64,000 nt of DNA from Pseudomonas sp. ICMP 561 (GCF_002699985.1 NZ_LKBT01000010.1:31944-95943), one strand, 5' to 3'. Numbered from the stretch's first letter, positions 1 to 11,686 are shown. Made by a program: numbers and translations. Notes: a model not told the origin generated them from the sequence alone.

Positions 1-259
1 CATTAATCCCTGATTTATTTAACAAACGGGCCACATCCACGAATGGTTTGCAGTTTTCCTGAGGCGGCGGAGCATCCATCACAATAAAAGTTTGCTCACC
101 GCCCTCCCAGCGAAAATAACGGCGGAAACTGGCATCGCTACTGGCCGCGGTCAACGTGGCCGGGGGAATTGCGCCCCAGCCCTGCGCTGAAAACAGCGCG
201 GGAAGCTGCTCATCGAGCCAGGATTTCAGGCGTTGCAGGCGTACATCTTGATCTGGCAT
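1..259 (-). CDS. amgK: N-acetylmuramate/N-acetylglucosamine kinase, N-terminal part (cut by window edge)
   Basis: The reverse strand reads from an ATG at 259 into MPDQDVRLQRLKSWLDEQLP and continues through TAASSDASFRRYFRW, the start of the aminoglycoside-phosphotransferase-fold sugar kinase AmgK. In Pseudomonas this kinase phosphorylates MurNAc/GlcNAc at the anomeric position in the cell-wall recycling route that bypasses de novo UDP-MurNAc synthesis. Only about 86 codons are in the window, so the catalytic residues cannot be seen. It diverges from lptD across 129 bp, the arrangement known from other pseudomonads, which supports the assignment. Confidence 0.82.
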   Translation of the reverse strand, partial: MPDQDVRLQRLKSWLDEQLPALFSAQGWGAIPPATLTAASSDASFRRYFRWEGGEQTFIVMDAPPPQENCKPFVDVARLLNKSGIN

Positions 260-388
260 TGCAAGGGTCTCCGACGGCGCTAGCCGTCAAGCGGGTCATG
301 CTTTATTATCCGACATCTTTTTCAGCCCATCGAGAGGCGTGCGGCCCCCCCGCGGGCAGATGGCGCGCAGGAAGCCCGGATTAATAAG

Positions 389-3166
389 ATGGCATTGAAA
401 TCCCCCGCGTTTCGTAGAAAGTTTCCGTTGCTCATAACCGGCAGTTTGCTGGCGATGCAACCTCTAGCCACTCAGTTCGCGGTAGCCGCGGAACAGTATG
501 ACTGCTCAGTCTCTGCTTCGGGTGCCTGGAATTGCGCGCCGAAAAGCAATGCAGTCGAGCTGCCTCCGCGTCCAGTGCACAGCACGACGTCGGTCAGCTC
601 CAACGGCACTGTCACGTCGGACAGTAGCTCCACCAGCGAACCTGCCGTGGCCAAGCCGCAGTTGGTGACCGAAGCCAAAGGGCGCGGTCTCAAGTCGCGT
701 AGTGCTGACTACAGCCACCTTGACTGGGTTCCTCGCGAAAGCCTGACGCCTGCTCAGCTCGCAGAAACCGGACCTTATTGCTCCGGGGCCTACGTTGAGC
801 CGATTCGTCCTGGCATGGATGACAAGACGCCGAAGAAAGACGCGCCGATGTTCATCGGTGCCAAGGCTTCGCGTTATCAGCAAGAAGAGCAGATTGCTTC
901 GCTGGCCGGTGACGTCGTTCTGCGTCAGGGCAGCATGCAGGTCCAGGCCCAGGAGGCCAACCTGTATCAAGCCGAAAACCGCGGCGAGTTGAACGGCGAT
1001 GTCCGTATGCGCGACAACGGCGCTCTCATCGTCGGTGACCGTGCCGAGCTGCAACTGGACACCGGTGAGGCCCAGATCGACAACGCAGAGTACGTGCTGC
1101 ACAAGTCGAACGTGCGCGGTAACGCCCTGTATGCCAAGCGTGCCGAGAACGCGATCATTCGCCTCAAGGACGGTACGTACACCACGTGCGAACCGAACAG
1201 CAACGCGTGGACGCTCAAAGGCAACAACATCACGCTGAACCCGGCCACCGGCTTCGGTACGGCGACCAACGCCACCCTTCGGGTCAAAGACATACCGGTG
1301 CTCTACACCCCGTACATCTACTTCCCGATCGATGATCGTCGCCAGTCAGGTTTCCTGCCGCCGTCGTTCAGTACCAGCACCGATACCGGCTTCATGCTGG
1401 TAACGCCGTACTATTTCAACCTGGCACCGAACTACGATGCCACGCTCTATCCTCGTTACATGTCCAAACGCGGCATGTTGATGGAAGGCGAGTTCCGCTA
1501 TCTGACCAAAAGCAGCGAAGGTCAAATCGGCGGCGCTTACCTAAACGACGACGACGACGAGCGCAAGGACCAGAGTGACTACAAAGACACACGCTGGATG
1601 ATGAACTGGCAGCACAAGGGTGGCCTCGACTCCCGCTGGCTGACCCATGTTGATTACACCGATATCAGCGATCCGTACTACTTCCAGGACCTGGAATCGG
1701 ATCAGATTGGTGTTGAGCAGTCGGAATTCCTCAACCAGCAGGGTTCCTTGACGTACCGTGGCGATAACTTCAATGCCGTTTTCAATGCCCAGGCTTACAA
1801 GCTGGCGACGGTATCGAGAATCACACCATACGACCGCTTGCCACAGATCACCTTCAATGGGTCATTGCCTTACCATCCAGGTGGTTTGCAGTTCGACTAT
1901 GAGACGGAAGCAGTGCGCTTCGACCGTGACTTGCGCGACGGCACCTATATCAATCAGGACGGCCTCCCTGAGACCCGCCTGGACCAAAACGTTTCCGGCC
2001 TGGCACGCGCCAACGGCGACCGTTTGAATCTTGCACCATCGGTCAGCCTTCCCATGAACTGGAGCTACGGGTTCCTGACGCCGAAACTGAAGTATGTTTA
2101 TACCCAGTACGATCTGGATCTGGACGCGAGAGGCAAGGCATCCCTGCTTGCCGATGAAGACTACAGCAGCAGCCAAAACCGAAGCGTACCGATCTTCAGC
2201 GTCGACAGCGGCCTGTACTTTGACCGGAACACCAACTGGTTTGGCAAGGACTATCGTCAAACGCTGGAACCTCGTTTGTTCTATCTCTATGTCCCAGAGA
2301 AAGATCAGTCCGACATTCCGGTTTTTGACAGTTCCGAAACCACTTTCAACTATGCCTCGCTGTTTCGCGATAACCGTTTCACAGGTTCAGACCGCATTGG
2401 TGACGAGAACAAGCTTTCGCTGGGTGTTACCAACCGCTGGATTGAAGACAATGGTTTCCAGCGTCAGCGCTTCAGCATAGGTCAGGCTCTGTACTTCAAG
2501 GATCGTGAAGTTCAACTGCCGGGCGTGGTCTTCAAGGACCGTGATGATGCGCAGGCTAACGTCTCGCCTTACGCACTTGAATATGAGTATCGCTTCAACC
2601 GCGACTGGCGTTTGAATTCCGACTTCAACTGGGATCCGGACAGCCGCAGCACCCGCTCGGGCAGTGCGATGTTCCACTACCAGCCTGAAGATAACCCGAA
2701 CAAGGTTGTCAACTTCGGCTACCGCTATCGCGACGACCAGATTCGCTACGACCAGACTACCGGTCGATGGACAGTGGGTGGTGGCGATTACGGCACTCCG
2801 GGTCAACCGGGTTACGTGAAGGACTACTACAAGATCCAGCAGCACGACTTCTCGGTCATCTGGCCGATCGTGCCACAGTGGAACGCAATCAGCCGCTGGC
2901 AGTATGACTACAACCGCGATCGCACAATCGAGGCCTTTGGTGGCTTCGAATATGACAACTGCTGTTGGAAACTACGCCTGATCAGCCGTTACTGGATTGA
3001 TTACGACGAGTTCAGCCAGAACGAGCCTGAGAACGAGAAAGGCGACCACGGCGTATTCCTACAAATTGTGTTGAAGGGACTGGGCGGTGTAACTGGCGCC
3101 AAGGTAGAGAGTTTCCTCGACAAAGGCATCCAAGGTTATCGTGAACGTGAAGACCAAGCTTTCTGA
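389..3166 (+). CDS. lptD: LPS-assembly outer-membrane protein LptD
   Basis: The 925-residue product is the outer-membrane beta-barrel that inserts lipopolysaccharide into the outer leaflet together with LptE. A signal peptide spans roughly residues 1-33, ending AVAA. An OstA-like beta-jellyroll follows ([16 protein letters not shown] onward), and the C-terminal two thirds is a Tyr/Trp/Asp-rich barrel. Cysteines lie near the mature N-terminus (YDCS, WNCAP) and as an adjacent pair late in the barrel (DNCCWKL), matching the disulfide pattern LptD needs for maturation. The length equals that of Pseudomonas LptD. The gene overlaps surA by 26 bp, coupling the barrel to its periplasmic chaperone. 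Confidence 0.95.
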   Translation: MALKSPAFRRKFPLLITGSLLAMQPLATQFAVAAEQYDCSVSASGAWNCAPKSNAVELPPRPVHSTTSVSSNGTVTSDSSSTSEPAVAKPQLVTEAKGRGLKSRSADYSHLDWVPRESLTPAQLAETGPYCSGAYVEPIRPGMDDKTPKKDAPMFIGAKASRYQQEEQIASLAGDVVLRQGSMQVQAQEANLYQAENRGELNGDVRMRDNGALIVGDRAELQLDTGEAQIDNAEYVLHKSNVRGNALYAKRAENAIIRLKDGTYTTCEPNSNAWTLKGNNITLNPATGFGTATNATLRVKDIPVLYTPYIYFPIDDRRQSGFLPPSFSTSTDTGFMLVTPYYFNLAPNYDATLYPRYMSKRGMLMEGEFRYLTKSSEGQIGGAYLNDDDDERKDQSDYKDTRWMMNWQHKGGLDSRWLTHVDYTDISDPYYFQDLESDQIGVEQSEFLNQQGSLTYRGDNFNAVFNAQAYKLATVSRITPYDRLPQITFNGSLPYHPGGLQFDYETEAVRFDRDLRDGTYINQDGLPETRLDQNVSGLARANGDRLNLAPSVSLPMNWSYGFLTPKLKYVYTQYDLDLDARGKASLLADEDYSSSQNRSVPIFSVDSGLYFDRNTNWFGKDYRQTLEPRLFYLYVPEKDQSDIPVFDSSETTFNYASLFRDNRFTGSDRIGDENKLSLGVTNRWIEDNGFQRQRFSIGQALYFKDREVQLPGVVFKDRDDAQANVSPYALEYEYRFNRDWRLNSDFNWDPDSRSTRSGSAMFHYQPEDNPNKVVNFGYRYRDDQIRYDQTTGRWTVGGGDYGTPGQPGYVKDYYKIQQHDFSVIWPIVPQWNAISRWQYDYNRDRTIEAFGGFEYDNCCWKLRLISRYWIDYDEFSQNEPENEKGDHGVFLQIVLKGLGGVTGAKVESFLDKGIQGYREREDQAF

Positions 3167-4469
3167 TTGTCTGCGCCCGCTAATGCTGGGCGCGTTACTC
3201 CTGGGAACTGCAGCTCACGCGGCAGTTCAGCAACTGGACAGCGTTGCAGCCATCGTCGATAACGATGTGATCATGAAGAGCCAGGTGGACCAGCGTGTCC
3301 GCGAGGTTCAACAGACCATCGCCAAACGCGGTTCAGGTGTTCCTCCTGCCGAGGCTCTGCAGCCACAGGTTCTGGAACGTCTGATTCTGGAAAATCTGCA
3401 GCTGCAGATAGGCGACCGCTCCGGCATTCGCATTACTGATGAAGAGCTGAACCAGGCAATCGGCACCATTGCTGAACGCAACAACATGAGCGTGGAACAA
3501 TTCCGCGCCGCGTTGGCCCATGACGGTCTTTCCTACAACGATGCGCGTGAGCAGGTTCGTCGGGAAATGATCATCAGCCGGGTGCGTCAACGCCGTGTGG
3601 CCGAGCGCATTCAGGTATCGGAACAGGAAGTGAAGAACTTTCTGGCTTCCGGTCAGGGCCAGGCTCAGTTGTCAGAAGAGTTCCACCTGGCGAACATCCT
3701 GATTGCTACGCCTGACAGCGCCTCGTCAGACCAGATTCAGGCGGCTGCGCGCAAGGCTCAGGATCTGTACAGCAAGCTCAAGCAAGGCGCTGACTTCGGT
3801 CAGGCAGCCATTGCCAACTCGGCCAGCGAAAGCGCCCTTGAAGGTGGCGACATGGGCTGGCGTAAAGCCGCTCAACTGCCGCCTCCATTTGGTGACATGC
3901 TGGGTTCGATGCCGGTTGGCGACGTTACGCCTCCAGCCCGTACTCCGGGCGGTTTCATTATCCTCAAGCTGCTGGAGAAGCGTGGCGGCCAGGGTCAGGC
4001 ACAGATGCGCGATGAAGTTCACGTGCGTCATATCCTGATCAAGCCAAGCGAAATTCGTAGCGAAGAGGAAACCCGGCGTCTGGCGCAGAAGATCTATGAT
4101 CGCATTCAGAACGGCGATGACTTCGCTGAACTGGCGAAGAGCTTCTCGGAAGATCCGGGCTCGGCACTCAACGGTGGTGACCTGAACTGGGTAGATCCGA
4201 ACTCGCTGGTTCCGGAGTTCCGTCAGGTCATGAACGACACGCCGCAAGGCACCTTGTCCAAGCCGTTCAAGACTGCCTATGGCTGGCACGTGCTGGAAGT
4301 TCTGGGCCGTCGCGCCACGGACGCGACCAACCAGGCGCGCGACCAACAGGCCCTGATGGTATTGCGTAACCGCAAGTATGACGAAGAGCTGCAAACCTGG
4401 TTGCGTCAGATCCGTGACGAAGCCTACGTTGAGATCAAGCTCCCTGGCGCAGCCCAGGCTGCACAGTGA
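3141..4469 (+). CDS. surA: periplasmic chaperone/peptidyl-prolyl isomerase SurA
   Basis: SurA escorts outer-membrane proteins, including LptD, across the periplasm. The 442-residue product has a signal peptide ([13 protein letters not shown]), a SurA N-terminal chaperone domain (about residues 30-170) and two parvulin domains, the second starting near [19 protein letters not shown]. The start at 3141 is a GTG; a second in-frame GTG six bases on (3147) gives [11 protein letters not shown] and is equally plausible. The ribosome-binding region is weak (AAGG at 3132-3135), as expected for a gene read through from lptD. The stop overlaps the pdxA start. Confidence 0.95.
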   Translation: MNVKTKLSDCLRPLMLGALLLGTAAHAAVQQLDSVAAIVDNDVIMKSQVDQRVREVQQTIAKRGSGVPPAEALQPQVLERLILENLQLQIGDRSGIRITDEELNQAIGTIAERNNMSVEQFRAALAHDGLSYNDAREQVRREMIISRVRQRRVAERIQVSEQEVKNFLASGQGQAQLSEEFHLANILIATPDSASSDQIQAAARKAQDLYSKLKQGADFGQAAIANSASESALEGGDMGWRKAAQLPPPFGDMLGSMPVGDVTPPARTPGGFIILKLLEKRGGQGQAQMRDEVHVRHILIKPSEIRSEEETRRLAQKIYDRIQNGDDFAELAKSFSEDPGSALNGGDLNWVDPNSLVPEFRQVMNDTPQGTLSKPFKTAYGWHVLEVLGRRATDATNQARDQQALMVLRNRKYDEELQTWLRQIRDEAYVEIKLPGAAQAAQ

Positions 4470-5455
4470 AACCCCGGCGTTTCGCACTGACACCCGGCGA
4501 GCCGGCCGGCATTGGTCCTGACCTTTGCCTGCTGCTCGCCACGCAACTTCAGCCACACCCCCTTATCGCCATTACCAGCCGCGACCTGCTCACCGAGCGG
4601 GCCGCGCACCTGGGCGTGGTTGTCGATCTGATCTGCGTCACACCTGATGCCTTCCCGGACACCGCCGCGCCTGCCGGCAGCCTTTACGTCTGGGATACGC
4701 CACTGCAAGAACCGGTGATTACGGGCCAACTGAACAAAGCGAATGGCGCGTTCGTTCTGGAAACCCTGACCCGCGCCGGACAAGGCTGCATGGACGGCCA
4801 CTTCGCCGGGATGATTACGGCCCCGGTCCATAAGGGCGTCATCAACGAAAGCGGTATCGCCTTTTCTGGCCATACCGAGTTTCTTGCCGAGCTGACCGGG
4901 ACTGAACAAGTGGTGATGATGCTGGCAACCGGCGATCTGCGTGTCGCCCTGGTCACCACTCACCTGCCGCTACGCGAAGTCGCTGACGCTATTACTCCTG
5001 AGCGCCTGGAACGTGTGACACGCATCCTGCACGCGGATCTGGTGAACAAGTTCGGCATCGCCCGGCCGCGCATCCTGGTGTGCGGGCTTAACCCCCACGC
5101 CGGAGAAAGCGGGCACCTGGGGCGCGAAGAGATCGACATCATAGAACCTGCTTTGGAGCGTCTGCGCAGCGAGGGCCTGGATCTACGCGGGCCACTGCCA
5201 GCTGACACTCTGTTTACCCCCAAATATCTGGAGCACTGCGACGCAGTGCTGGCGATGTACCACGACCAGGGCCTGCCTGTACTCAAGTACAAAGGCTTCG
5301 GTGCTGCCGTCAACGTGACCCTCGGTTTGCCGATTGTCCGCACCTCTGTCGACCACGGCACTGCGCTGGATCTGGCAGGCACCGGCAACATCGACACCGG
5401 CAGCCTGCAGGTCGCTCTGGAAACCGCCTATCAGATGGCCGAGACCCATTCATGA
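4466..5455 (+). CDS. pdxA: 4-hydroxythreonine-4-phosphate dehydrogenase PdxA
   Basis: PdxA oxidises 4-phosphohydroxy-threonine in pyridoxal-5'-phosphate biosynthesis. Family signatures are visible in order: [15 protein letters not shown] at the N-terminus, the metal/substrate histidine regions [11 protein letters not shown] and [25 protein letters not shown], and [13 protein letters not shown] near the end. The 329-residue length is normal. Translation starts at a GTG whose last two bases form part of the surA stop codon (GTGA overlap), and the gene overlaps rsmA by 4 bp, so the three genes are translationally coupled. Confidence 0.95.
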   Translation: MKPRRFALTPGEPAGIGPDLCLLLATQLQPHPLIAITSRDLLTERAAHLGVVVDLICVTPDAFPDTAAPAGSLYVWDTPLQEPVITGQLNKANGAFVLETLTRAGQGCMDGHFAGMITAPVHKGVINESGIAFSGHTEFLAELTGTEQVVMMLATGDLRVALVTTHLPLREVADAITPERLERVTRILHADLVNKFGIARPRILVCGLNPHAGESGHLGREEIDIIEPALERLRSEGLDLRGPLPADTLFTPKYLEHCDAVLAMYHDQGLPVLKYKGFGAAVNVTLGLPIVRTSVDHGTALDLAGTGNIDTGSLQVALETAYQMAETHS

Positions 5456-6258
5456 CCGAGCAATTTCAACACAAGGCGCGCAAGCGCTTCGGACAAAACT
5501 TCCTGCATGACGCGGGCGTGATCGACAAGATCCTGCGAGCCATACGTGCCCGTCCGGAAGACCGCCTGCTTGAGATCGGGCCCGGCCAGGGCGCCCTGAC
5601 CCAAGGCTTGCTCGGCAGCGGCGCACAGCTGGACGTCGTGGAACTGGACAAAGACCTGATCCCGATCCTGATCCACCAGTTTGGCAACAAGCCCAATTTC
5701 AACCTGCATCAAGGCGACGCACTGAAATTCGACTTCACCTCGCTCGACGCACCGGCCAATAGCCTGCGCGTCGTCGGCAACCTGCCTTACAACATCTCCA
5801 CGCCGCTGATTTTCCATCTGCTGCACAACGCCAACTTGATTCGCGACATGCACTTCATGCTGCAGAAGGAAGTGGTTGAGCGCATGGCAGCGGTTCCCGG
5901 CGGCGGTGATTACGGTCGCCTGTCGATCATGGTTCAGTACCATTGCCGGGTTGAGCACCTGTTCAACGTCGGACCGGGCGCTTTCAACCCGCCACCAAAG
6001 GTGGACTCGGCAATTGTCCGCCTTGTGCCCCACGAAACACTGCCGCATCCGGCCAAGGATCATCGCCTGCTGGAGCGCGTGGTACGTGAAGCGTTCAATC
6101 AGCGCCGCAAGACATTGCGCAACACACTCAAGTTACTGCTTAGCAGTGACGATATTACTGCTGCCGGGGTCGATGGCAGTCTGCGCCCCGAGCAACTGGA
6201 CCTGGCCGCCTTCGTTCGCCTCGCTGACAAGCTGAGCGAAATGCCAGCACAGGCCTGA
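5452..6258 (+). CDS. rsmA: 16S rRNA dimethyladenosine transferase RsmA (KsgA)
   Basis: This enzyme dimethylates the two adjacent adenines of the 3'-terminal hairpin of 16S rRNA during late 30S assembly. The 268-residue product shows FGQNFLHD at the N-terminus, the S-adenosylmethionine motif [10 protein letters not shown], the acidic motif VVELDKDL and the catalytic NLPYNIST motif, followed by the KsgA C-terminal domain. It starts at an ATG that overlaps the pdxA stop (ATGA) and is the fourth gene of the operon. A 114-bp gap then separates it from apaG. Confidence 0.96.
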   Translation: MTEQFQHKARKRFGQNFLHDAGVIDKILRAIRARPEDRLLEIGPGQGALTQGLLGSGAQLDVVELDKDLIPILIHQFGNKPNFNLHQGDALKFDFTSLDAPANSLRVVGNLPYNISTPLIFHLLHNANLIRDMHFMLQKEVVERMAAVPGGGDYGRLSIMVQYHCRVEHLFNVGPGAFNPPPKVDSAIVRLVPHETLPHPAKDHRLLERVVREAFNQRRKTLRNTLKLLLSSDDITAAGVDGSLRPEQLDLAAFVRLADKLSEMPAQA

Positions 6259-6372
6259 GCTCGCAGGACATGTAGATGATCGAAGTCTGATTGGTCATTT
6301 ATCGTTTACATGTCCTAGACTGATTCCACCGGCTTTCCGGTTTTATCCGCATCCGCTTCCAAGGCCTTCCGA

Positions 6373-6753
6373 ATGCCCGATTCCCGATACCAGGTCGACG
6401 TCAGCGTCGTCACACGCTTCCTGGCAGAGCAGTCACAACCCGAGCAGAATCGCTTTGCCTTTGCCTACACCGTCACCGTCCACAATAGCGGCGAATTGCC
6501 TGCCAAGTTGATGTCCCGGCATTGGGTAATCACTGATGGTGATGGCCATGTCGAAGAGGTACGCGGTGAGGGCGTGGTGGGGCAACAACCTTTGATTGCT
6601 GCCGGGAAGAGTCATACTTACAGCAGCGGCACCGTGATGACGACGAAAGTTGGCAACATGCAGGGCTCATATCAAATGCTCGCAGACGACGGCAAGCGCT
6701 TCGATGCGGTCATCGCTCCGTTTCGCCTGGCGGTGCCGGGGTCTCTTCACTGA
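6373..6753 (+). CDS. apaG: ApaG family protein
   Basis: A small single-domain protein of 126 residues with the fibronectin-III-like ApaG fold: an N-terminal beta strand ([12 protein letters not shown]), the conserved [10 protein letters not shown] segment and a GSYQML motif. ApaG precedes the Ap4A hydrolase gene in most proteobacteria; its biochemical role is not settled. The stop overlaps the ATG of apaH by one base, so the pair is coupled. Confidence 0.93.
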   Translation: MPDSRYQVDVSVVTRFLAEQSQPEQNRFAFAYTVTVHNSGELPAKLMSRHWVITDGDGHVEEVRGEGVVGQQPLIAAGKSHTYSSGTVMTTKVGNMQGSYQMLADDGKRFDAVIAPFRLAVPGSLH

Positions 6754-7634
6754 TGGCGGTGTACGCCGTTGGTGACCTGCAAGGTTGCCTCGAACCTCTG
6801 CAGTGCCTGCTGGAACATGTGAATTTCGACCCTGCCAGGGATCGACTCTGGCTGGTGGGCGATCTGGTCAACCGCGGCCCTCAGTCGCTGGAAACCCTGC
6901 GCTTTCTGTACAGCATCCGCGACTCGGTCAACTGCGTACTCGGTAACCACGATCTGCATATGCTTGCCGCGTCGCGCAACATTGAGCGCCTGAAGAAAGG
7001 CGATACGCTGCGTCCCATTCTTGAGGCACCCGATTGCAACGATCTGCTGCAATGGGTGCGGCGGCAAAAGCTGCTGCACTACGATGCCGAGCGCAACGTT
7101 GCCATGGCTCACGCCGGTATCCCTCCCCAGTGGACCTTGAAAAAAGCCCTCAAGCTTGCCGCTGAGGTGGAGGCCGCCCTGCTTGATGACTCGCTCTACC
7201 AACCGTTCCTTGACGGAATGTATGGCAACGAGCCGAACAAGTGGGACCCCGAACTGCATGGCGTCGCACGGCTACGGGTTATCACCAACTACTTCACCCG
7301 CATGCGCTTCTGCACCAGCGACGGCAAGCTGGACCTCAAGGGCAAGGAAGGAATCGAAACCGCCCTGCCCGGCTATGCGCCCTGGTTCAAGCATCAGGAC
7401 CGCCGGACACGCGATGTGAAAATCATCTTCGGTCACTGGGCTGCGCTGGAGGGCCGTTGCGATGAGCCCGATGTCTACGCGCTGGACACCGGCTGCGTCT
7501 GGGGCTCTGCGATGACAATGCTTAATGTCGATACCTTCGAGCGGTATCTCTGCGATTGCGATGAGCACGGCAATGCTGAATCAGGTGCGACCCGAACCAT
7601 TCTGCATGACCCGGCAGGCGTGATCAGGCGTTAA
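6753..7634 (+). CDS. apaH: symmetrical bis(5'-nucleosyl)-tetraphosphatase ApaH
   Basis: ApaH splits Ap4A symmetrically into two ADP and also removes Np4 caps from RNA. The metallophosphatase motifs appear in order: [29 protein letters not shown] and, toward the C-terminus, FGHWAALEG. The 293-residue length is slightly above the roughly 280 residues of enterobacterial ApaH. It is the last gene of the lptD-apaH run and is followed by a REP hairpin. Confidence 0.95.
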   Translation: MAVYAVGDLQGCLEPLQCLLEHVNFDPARDRLWLVGDLVNRGPQSLETLRFLYSIRDSVNCVLGNHDLHMLAASRNIERLKKGDTLRPILEAPDCNDLLQWVRRQKLLHYDAERNVAMAHAGIPPQWTLKKALKLAAEVEAALLDDSLYQPFLDGMYGNEPNKWDPELHGVARLRVITNYFTRMRFCTSDGKLDLKGKEGIETALPGYAPWFKHQDRRTRDVKIIFGHWAALEGRCDEPDVYALDTGCVWGSAMTMLNVDTFERYLCDCDEHGNAESGATRTILHDPAGVIRR

Positions 7635-7655
7635 ACTCAGCACAACGTACTTCAA

Positions 7656-7731
7656 CTGTAGGAGCTGCCGAAGGCTGCGAAAGCGGTATATCTGCCACAC
7701 CTCCATTCGCAGCCTTCGGCAGCTCCTACAG
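7656..7731. repeat. REP hairpin, class with AGGAGCTGCCGAAGGCTGCG
   Basis: A perfect long inverted repeat: the left arm begins CTGTAGGAGCTGCCGAAGG and the right arm is its complement ending CTCCTACAG, around a loop of about 20 bases. The same arm sequence recurs at 14613-14685 and 43352-43427. This is a Pseudomonas REP-type intergenic palindrome and may also act as a transcript end after apaH. Confidence 0.85.
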
Positions 7732-7766
7732 AATCACACCCCGGATAACATTCAAAGGAGCCAACC

Positions 7767-8087
7767 ATGACCGAATTCAAACGTATCCCGCCAGAACAGG
7801 CTCAAGCCCTTCGCGAACAAGGTGCCGTGCTGGTGGACGTTCGCGATCCACAGGCCTTCGCCGGCAATCACATCCCTGACTCCCAACACCTGGACAACCA
7901 ATCCATTGCCGATTTCATCCGCAATGCAGATCTGGATAAACCGGTAGTCGTAGTCTGCTATCACGGTAACTCCAGCCAGAGCGCTGCGGCCTATCTGGTG
8001 AATCAGGGTTTCTCCGATGTATACAGCATGGACGGTGGCTTCGAGCTATGGCGCAATACCTTTCCCGCTGATACAGCCCAGAGCTGA
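7767..8087 (+). CDS. glpE: thiosulfate sulfurtransferase GlpE (single-domain rhodanese)
   Basis: GlpE moves sulfane sulfur from thiosulfate to cyanide or thiol acceptors such as thioredoxin. The 106-residue product is one rhodanese domain with [14 protein letters not shown] at the front and the active-site loop CYHGNSS, whose cysteine carries the persulfide. A clear ribosome-binding site (AAAGGAG) precedes the ATG. The gene stands alone between a REP element and a terminator-like hairpin. Confidence 0.92.
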   Translation: MTEFKRIPPEQAQALREQGAVLVDVRDPQAFAGNHIPDSQHLDNQSIADFIRNADLDKPVVVVCYHGNSSQSAAAYLVNQGFSDVYSMDGGFELWRNTFPADTAQS

Positions 8088-8142
8088 CAGAAAATATTTT
8101 TATTGCAGTTGATCCCGCGTCCTGCGCGGGCTCGCGACCTAA

Positions 8143-8161
8143 CTGACGGACGGTCTGTCAG
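8143..8161 (+). terminator. probable glpE terminator
   Basis: CTGACGGA (8143-8150) and TCTGTCAG (8154-8161) form a stem with one G-U pair and a 3-base loop, followed by TCTTTCT. A second GC-rich hairpin, CCCGCG to CGCGGG, lies just upstream at 8114-8130. The two lie between glpE and yeaG and would end the glpE transcript. Confidence 0.5.
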
Positions 8162-8373
8162 TCTTTCTGCTCATCCCTTCTTTATCTTTCCGATTCCGAA
8201 CTATCCTTAGCCTCAGGCCATCCGTAATCAGGGGAGAGCCGGTACACCGGCGCGTGGGTCATCGGTAGCTACTTTTATGGTGTTTGGGGGGTAAACGGCA
8301 TCCGGATTCTCGGCTGCTGCCAACATCGACTGACGATCCGCCGCCGGCTCTACGTATCGAGCGAGGTGACGTC

Positions 8374-10296
8374 ATGAGTATTTTTAGCCACTTCCAACAA
8401 CGCTTTGAATCGACACGGCAGGAGGAGCTCTCCTTACAGGAGTATCTAGAGCTCTGTAAGCAGGATCGCAGCGCTTATGCGTCTGCGGCAGAAAGACTGT
8501 TGCTTGCTATCGGCGAGCCGGAGCTGGTTGATACCTCGACCAACTCCCGGCTCTCGAGGATCTTTTCCAATAAGGTCATCCGCCGCTACCCGGCCTTTGC
8601 TGACTTCCATGGGATGGAAGAATGCATCGACCAGATCGTCTCGTACTTCCGCCATGCCGCTCAGGGCCTGGAAGAGAAGAAACAGATCCTTTATCTGCTC
8701 GGCCCGGTGGGTGGCGGTAAGTCATCGCTGGCTGAAAAACTCAAACAACTGATCGAAAAAGTCCCGTTCTACGCGATCAAGGGCTCGCCGGTTTTCGAAT
8801 CTCCGCTCGGTTTGTTCAACGCAACCGAAGACGGTGCGATTCTCGAAGAAGACTTCGGTATCCCGCGTCGCTATCTGAGCACCATCATGTCGCCCTGGGC
8901 GACCAAACGTCTGGCTGAGTTCGGGGGCGACATCAGCCAGTTCAAAGTGGTCAAACTCTATCCATCGATTCTCAACCAGATCGCGGTGGCCAAAACCGAG
9001 CCGGGCGACGAGAACAACCAGGACATTTCTGCACTGGTGGGTAAGGTCGATATCCGCAAACTCGAGGAATACCCACAGAACGATGCCGACGCCTACAGCT
9101 ATTCTGGCGCGCTGTGCCGGGCCAACCAGGGCCTGATGGAATTCGTCGAAATGTTCAAGGCACCTATCAAGGTGCTGCACCCACTGCTTACCGCTACCCA
9201 GGAAGGTAACTACAACAGTACCGAAGGTCTGGGCGCGATTCCGTTCACCGGTATTCTGCTGGCCCACTCCAACGAATCGGAATGGCACAGCTTCCGCAAC
9301 AACAAGAACAACGAAGCGTTTATCGACCGGATCTACATCGTCAAAGTGCCGTACTGCCTGCGCGTGAGCGATGAGATCAAGATTTACGACAAGCTTCTGT
9401 TCAACAGCTCATTGTCCAAGGCCCATTGCGCTCCAGACACCCTGAAAATGCTTGCGCAGTTCACTACCCTGTCGCGCTTGAAAGAGCCGGATAACTCCAA
9501 CATCTACTCCAAGATGCGCGTGTATGACGGCGAAAACCTCAAGGATACCGATCCAAAGGCCAAGTCGATTCAGGAGTACCGTGACGGCGCAGGCGTCGAT
9601 GAAGGCATGAATGGCCTGTCCACACGTTTTGCGTTCAAGATTCTTTCCAAGGTGTTCAACTTCGATCCACACGAAATCGCAGCCAACCCGGTGCATTTGT
9701 TGTACGTGCTGGAGCAGCAGATCGAGCAGGAGCAATTCCAGGCTGAAACCCGCGAGCGCTATCTACGGTTCATCAAGGAATACCTGGCACCGCGCTACAT
9801 CGAGTTCATCGGCAAGGAAATCCAGACCGCGTATCTGGAGTCCTACAGCGAATACGGACAAAACATCTTTGACCGCTACGTGCTGTACGCGGACTTCTGG
9901 ATTCAGGATCAGGAATACCGCGACCCGGAAACCGGAGAAATCCTCAACCGCGTGGCCCTGAACGAAGAACTGGAAAAGATAGAGAAACCGGCCGGCATCA
10001 GTAATCCGAAGGATTTCCGTAACGAAATCGTCAACTTCGTATTGCGGGCCCGCGCTAACAACAACGGCAAAAACCCGACCTGGCTCAGCTACGAAAAACT
10101 GCGCGTGGTGATCGAGAAGAAAATGTTCTCCAACACCGAGGACCTCCTTCCCGTCATCAGCTTCAACGCAAAAGCCAGCAAAGAGGATCAACAGAAACAC
10201 AACGACTTTGTTACCAGGATGGTCGAGCGGGGCTATACCGACAAACAGGTACGGCTTCTTTCCGAATGGTACCTACGGGTCCGGAAGTCGCAGTAA
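8374..10296 (+). CDS. yeaG: PrkA-family serine protein kinase YeaG
   Basis: The 640-residue product has a PrkA AAA-type N-terminal domain with Walker A GPVGGGKSS near residue 115 and a C-terminal PrkA kinase-like domain. In enterobacteria YeaG acts with YeaH in nitrogen-starvation and stationary-phase stress adaptation. The ATG at 8374 (MSIFSHFQQRFEST) is chosen because GCGAGGTGAC lies just upstream; the frame is open back to 8284, but the extra residues look unlike the family. It is the first gene of yeaG-yeaH-spoVR. Confidence 0.93.
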   Translation: MSIFSHFQQRFESTRQEELSLQEYLELCKQDRSAYASAAERLLLAIGEPELVDTSTNSRLSRIFSNKVIRRYPAFADFHGMEECIDQIVSYFRHAAQGLEEKKQILYLLGPVGGGKSSLAEKLKQLIEKVPFYAIKGSPVFESPLGLFNATEDGAILEEDFGIPRRYLSTIMSPWATKRLAEFGGDISQFKVVKLYPSILNQIAVAKTEPGDENNQDISALVGKVDIRKLEEYPQNDADAYSYSGALCRANQGLMEFVEMFKAPIKVLHPLLTATQEGNYNSTEGLGAIPFTGILLAHSNESEWHSFRNNKNNEAFIDRIYIVKVPYCLRVSDEIKIYDKLLFNSSLSKAHCAPDTLKMLAQFTTLSRLKEPDNSNIYSKMRVYDGENLKDTDPKAKSIQEYRDGAGVDEGMNGLSTRFAFKILSKVFNFDPHEIAANPVHLLYVLEQQIEQEQFQAETRERYLRFIKEYLAPRYIEFIGKEIQTAYLESYSEYGQNIFDRYVLYADFWIQDQEYRDPETGEILNRVALNEELEKIEKPAGISNPKDFRNEIVNFVLRARANNNGKNPTWLSYEKLRVVIEKKMFSNTEDLLPVISFNAKASKEDQQKHNDFVTRMVERGYTDKQVRLLSEWYLRVRKSQ

Positions 10297-10298
10297 GG

Positions 10299-10399
10299 CA
10301 GCTGCAAGCGTCCAGCTACAAGCTGCAAGAAAGAAGCGCGTGAAATCTGATAGCCGGGTAATTGCTTCTACTTGCAGCTTGCAGCTCACAACTTGAAGC
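10299..10399. repeat. imperfect intergenic inverted repeat (AGCTGCAAG type)
   Basis: The gap between yeaG and yeaH contains GCAGCTGCAAGC and AGCTACAAGCTGCAAG, answered on the right by CTTGCAGCTTGCAGCT and a nearby TTGAAGCT. The arms can fold into a long interrupted hairpin. Such CAAGCTGCAAG repeats are another Pseudomonas intergenic repeat class. It may adjust the yeaG/yeaH mRNA ratio; that is inference. Confidence 0.6.
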
Positions 10400-10414
10400 T
10401 CCCCGGAGGGGCCT

Positions 10415-11686
10415 ATGAGCTATGTGATCGACCGACGTCTCAATGGCAAGAACAAGAGCACGGTAAACCGCCAGCGGTTTTTGCGGCGTTACCGTGATCA
10501 CATCAAGAAAGCAGTCGAAGAAGCCGTCAGCCGCCGTTCCATCACTGATATGGAACATGGCGAGCAAATCAGCATTCCCGGTCGCGACATCGACGAACCG
10601 GTGCTCCATCACGGTCGTGGCGGCAAGCAGACCGTGGTTCATCCGGGTAACAAGGAATTCACCTCGGGTGAGCACATTGCCCGCCCACAAGGCGGTGGCG
10701 GAGGCAAAGGGCCGGGCAAAGCCAGTAATTCCGGCGAAGGCATGGATGAGTTTGTCTTTCAGATTACTCAGGAAGAGTTTCTGGAGTTCATGTTCGAAGA
10801 CCTTGAACTGCCCAACCTGGTCAAACGCAACCTGACCGGCACCGACACCTTCAAAACCGTACGCGCCGGCATCAGTAACGAGGGCAACCCATCGCGCATC
10901 AATATCATCCGCACCCTGCGTTCCGCTCACGCACGTCGCATTGCACTGTCCGGCAGCAGCCGCGCCAAACTCAGAGAAACCATCACTGAGCTGGATCGTC
11001 TGAAGCGCGAAGAACCCGACAACTTCGGCGATATTCAGGAGCTGGAGTCTGAAGTTGATCGCCTGAAGGCCCGCATTCGCCGGGTACCGTATCTCGATAC
11101 CTTCGACCTCAAATACAACCTGCTGGTCAAACAACCAAACCCAAGCTCCAAAGCGGTCATGTTCTGCCTCATGGACGTGTCGGGTTCCATGACGCAAGCC
11201 ACCAAAGATATCGCCAAGCGCTTCTTCATCCTGTTGTACCTGTTCCTCAAGCGTAATTACGACAAGATCGAAGTGGTCTTTATCCGCCATCACACCAGCG
11301 CCCGGGAAGTCGACGAGGAAGAATTCTTCTATTCGCGGGAAACCGGCGGCACCATCGTTTCCAGCGCACTCAAGCTGATGCAGGAAATCATGGCTGAGCG
11401 TTACCCCACCAACGAATGGAATATCTACGCGGCTCAAGCGTCGGACGGCGACAACTGGAATGACGACTCGCCTATTTGTCGCGACATTCTGATCAAGCAG
11501 ATCATGCCGTTTGTTCAGTACTACACGTACGTGGAGATTACTCCACGTGAACATCAGGCCTTGTGGTTCGAATACGAACGTATCGGTGAAGCATTCGCCG
11601 ACACGTTTGCCCAGCAGCAGCTGGTCTCTGCCGGTGATATCTATCCGGTATTCCGTGAACTCTTCCAGCGCAGGTTAGTGACATGA
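10415..11686 (+). CDS. yeaH: YeaH/DUF444 protein with VWA-like domain
   Basis: The 423-residue product carries a Gly-rich central linker ([13 protein letters not shown]) and a C-terminal von Willebrand A-like fold whose metal-ion site is visible as LMDVSGSM. YeaH is the regular partner of the YeaG kinase and of SpoVR; the three are co-conserved in proteobacterial stress responses. CCGGAGGGG precedes the ATG. The stop overlaps the spoVR start by 4 bp. Confidence 0.92.
   Translation: MSYVIDRRLNGKNKSTVNRQRFLRRYRDHIKKAVEEAVSRRSITDMEHGEQISIPGRDIDEPVLHHGRGGKQTVVHPGNKEFTSGEHIARPQGGGGGKGPGKASNSGEGMDEFVFQITQEEFLEFMFEDLELPNLVKRNLTGTDTFKTVRAGISNEGNPSRINIIRTLRSAHARRIALSGSSRAKLRETITELDRLKREEPDNFGDIQELESEVDRLKARIRRVPYLDTFDLKYNLLVKQPNPSSKAVMFCLMDVSGSMTQATKDIAKRFFILLYLFLKRNYDKIEVVFIRHHTSAREVDEEEFFYSRETGGTIVSSALKLMQEIMAERYPTNEWNIYAAQASDGDNWNDDSPICRDILIKQIMPFVQYYTYVEITPREHQALWFEYERIGEAFADTFAQQQLVSAGDIYPVFRELFQRRLVT

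Noticed and set aside
169..384. Plus-strand frame of 71 residues before lptD
   Set aside because: It overlaps the start of amgK on the other strand and the divergent promoter, with no recognisable features.
8284..8373. Upstream extension of YeaG by 30 residues
   Set aside because: The extra residues are unlike PrkA proteins; the ATG at 8374 has a good ribosome-binding site and gives the standard 640 residues.
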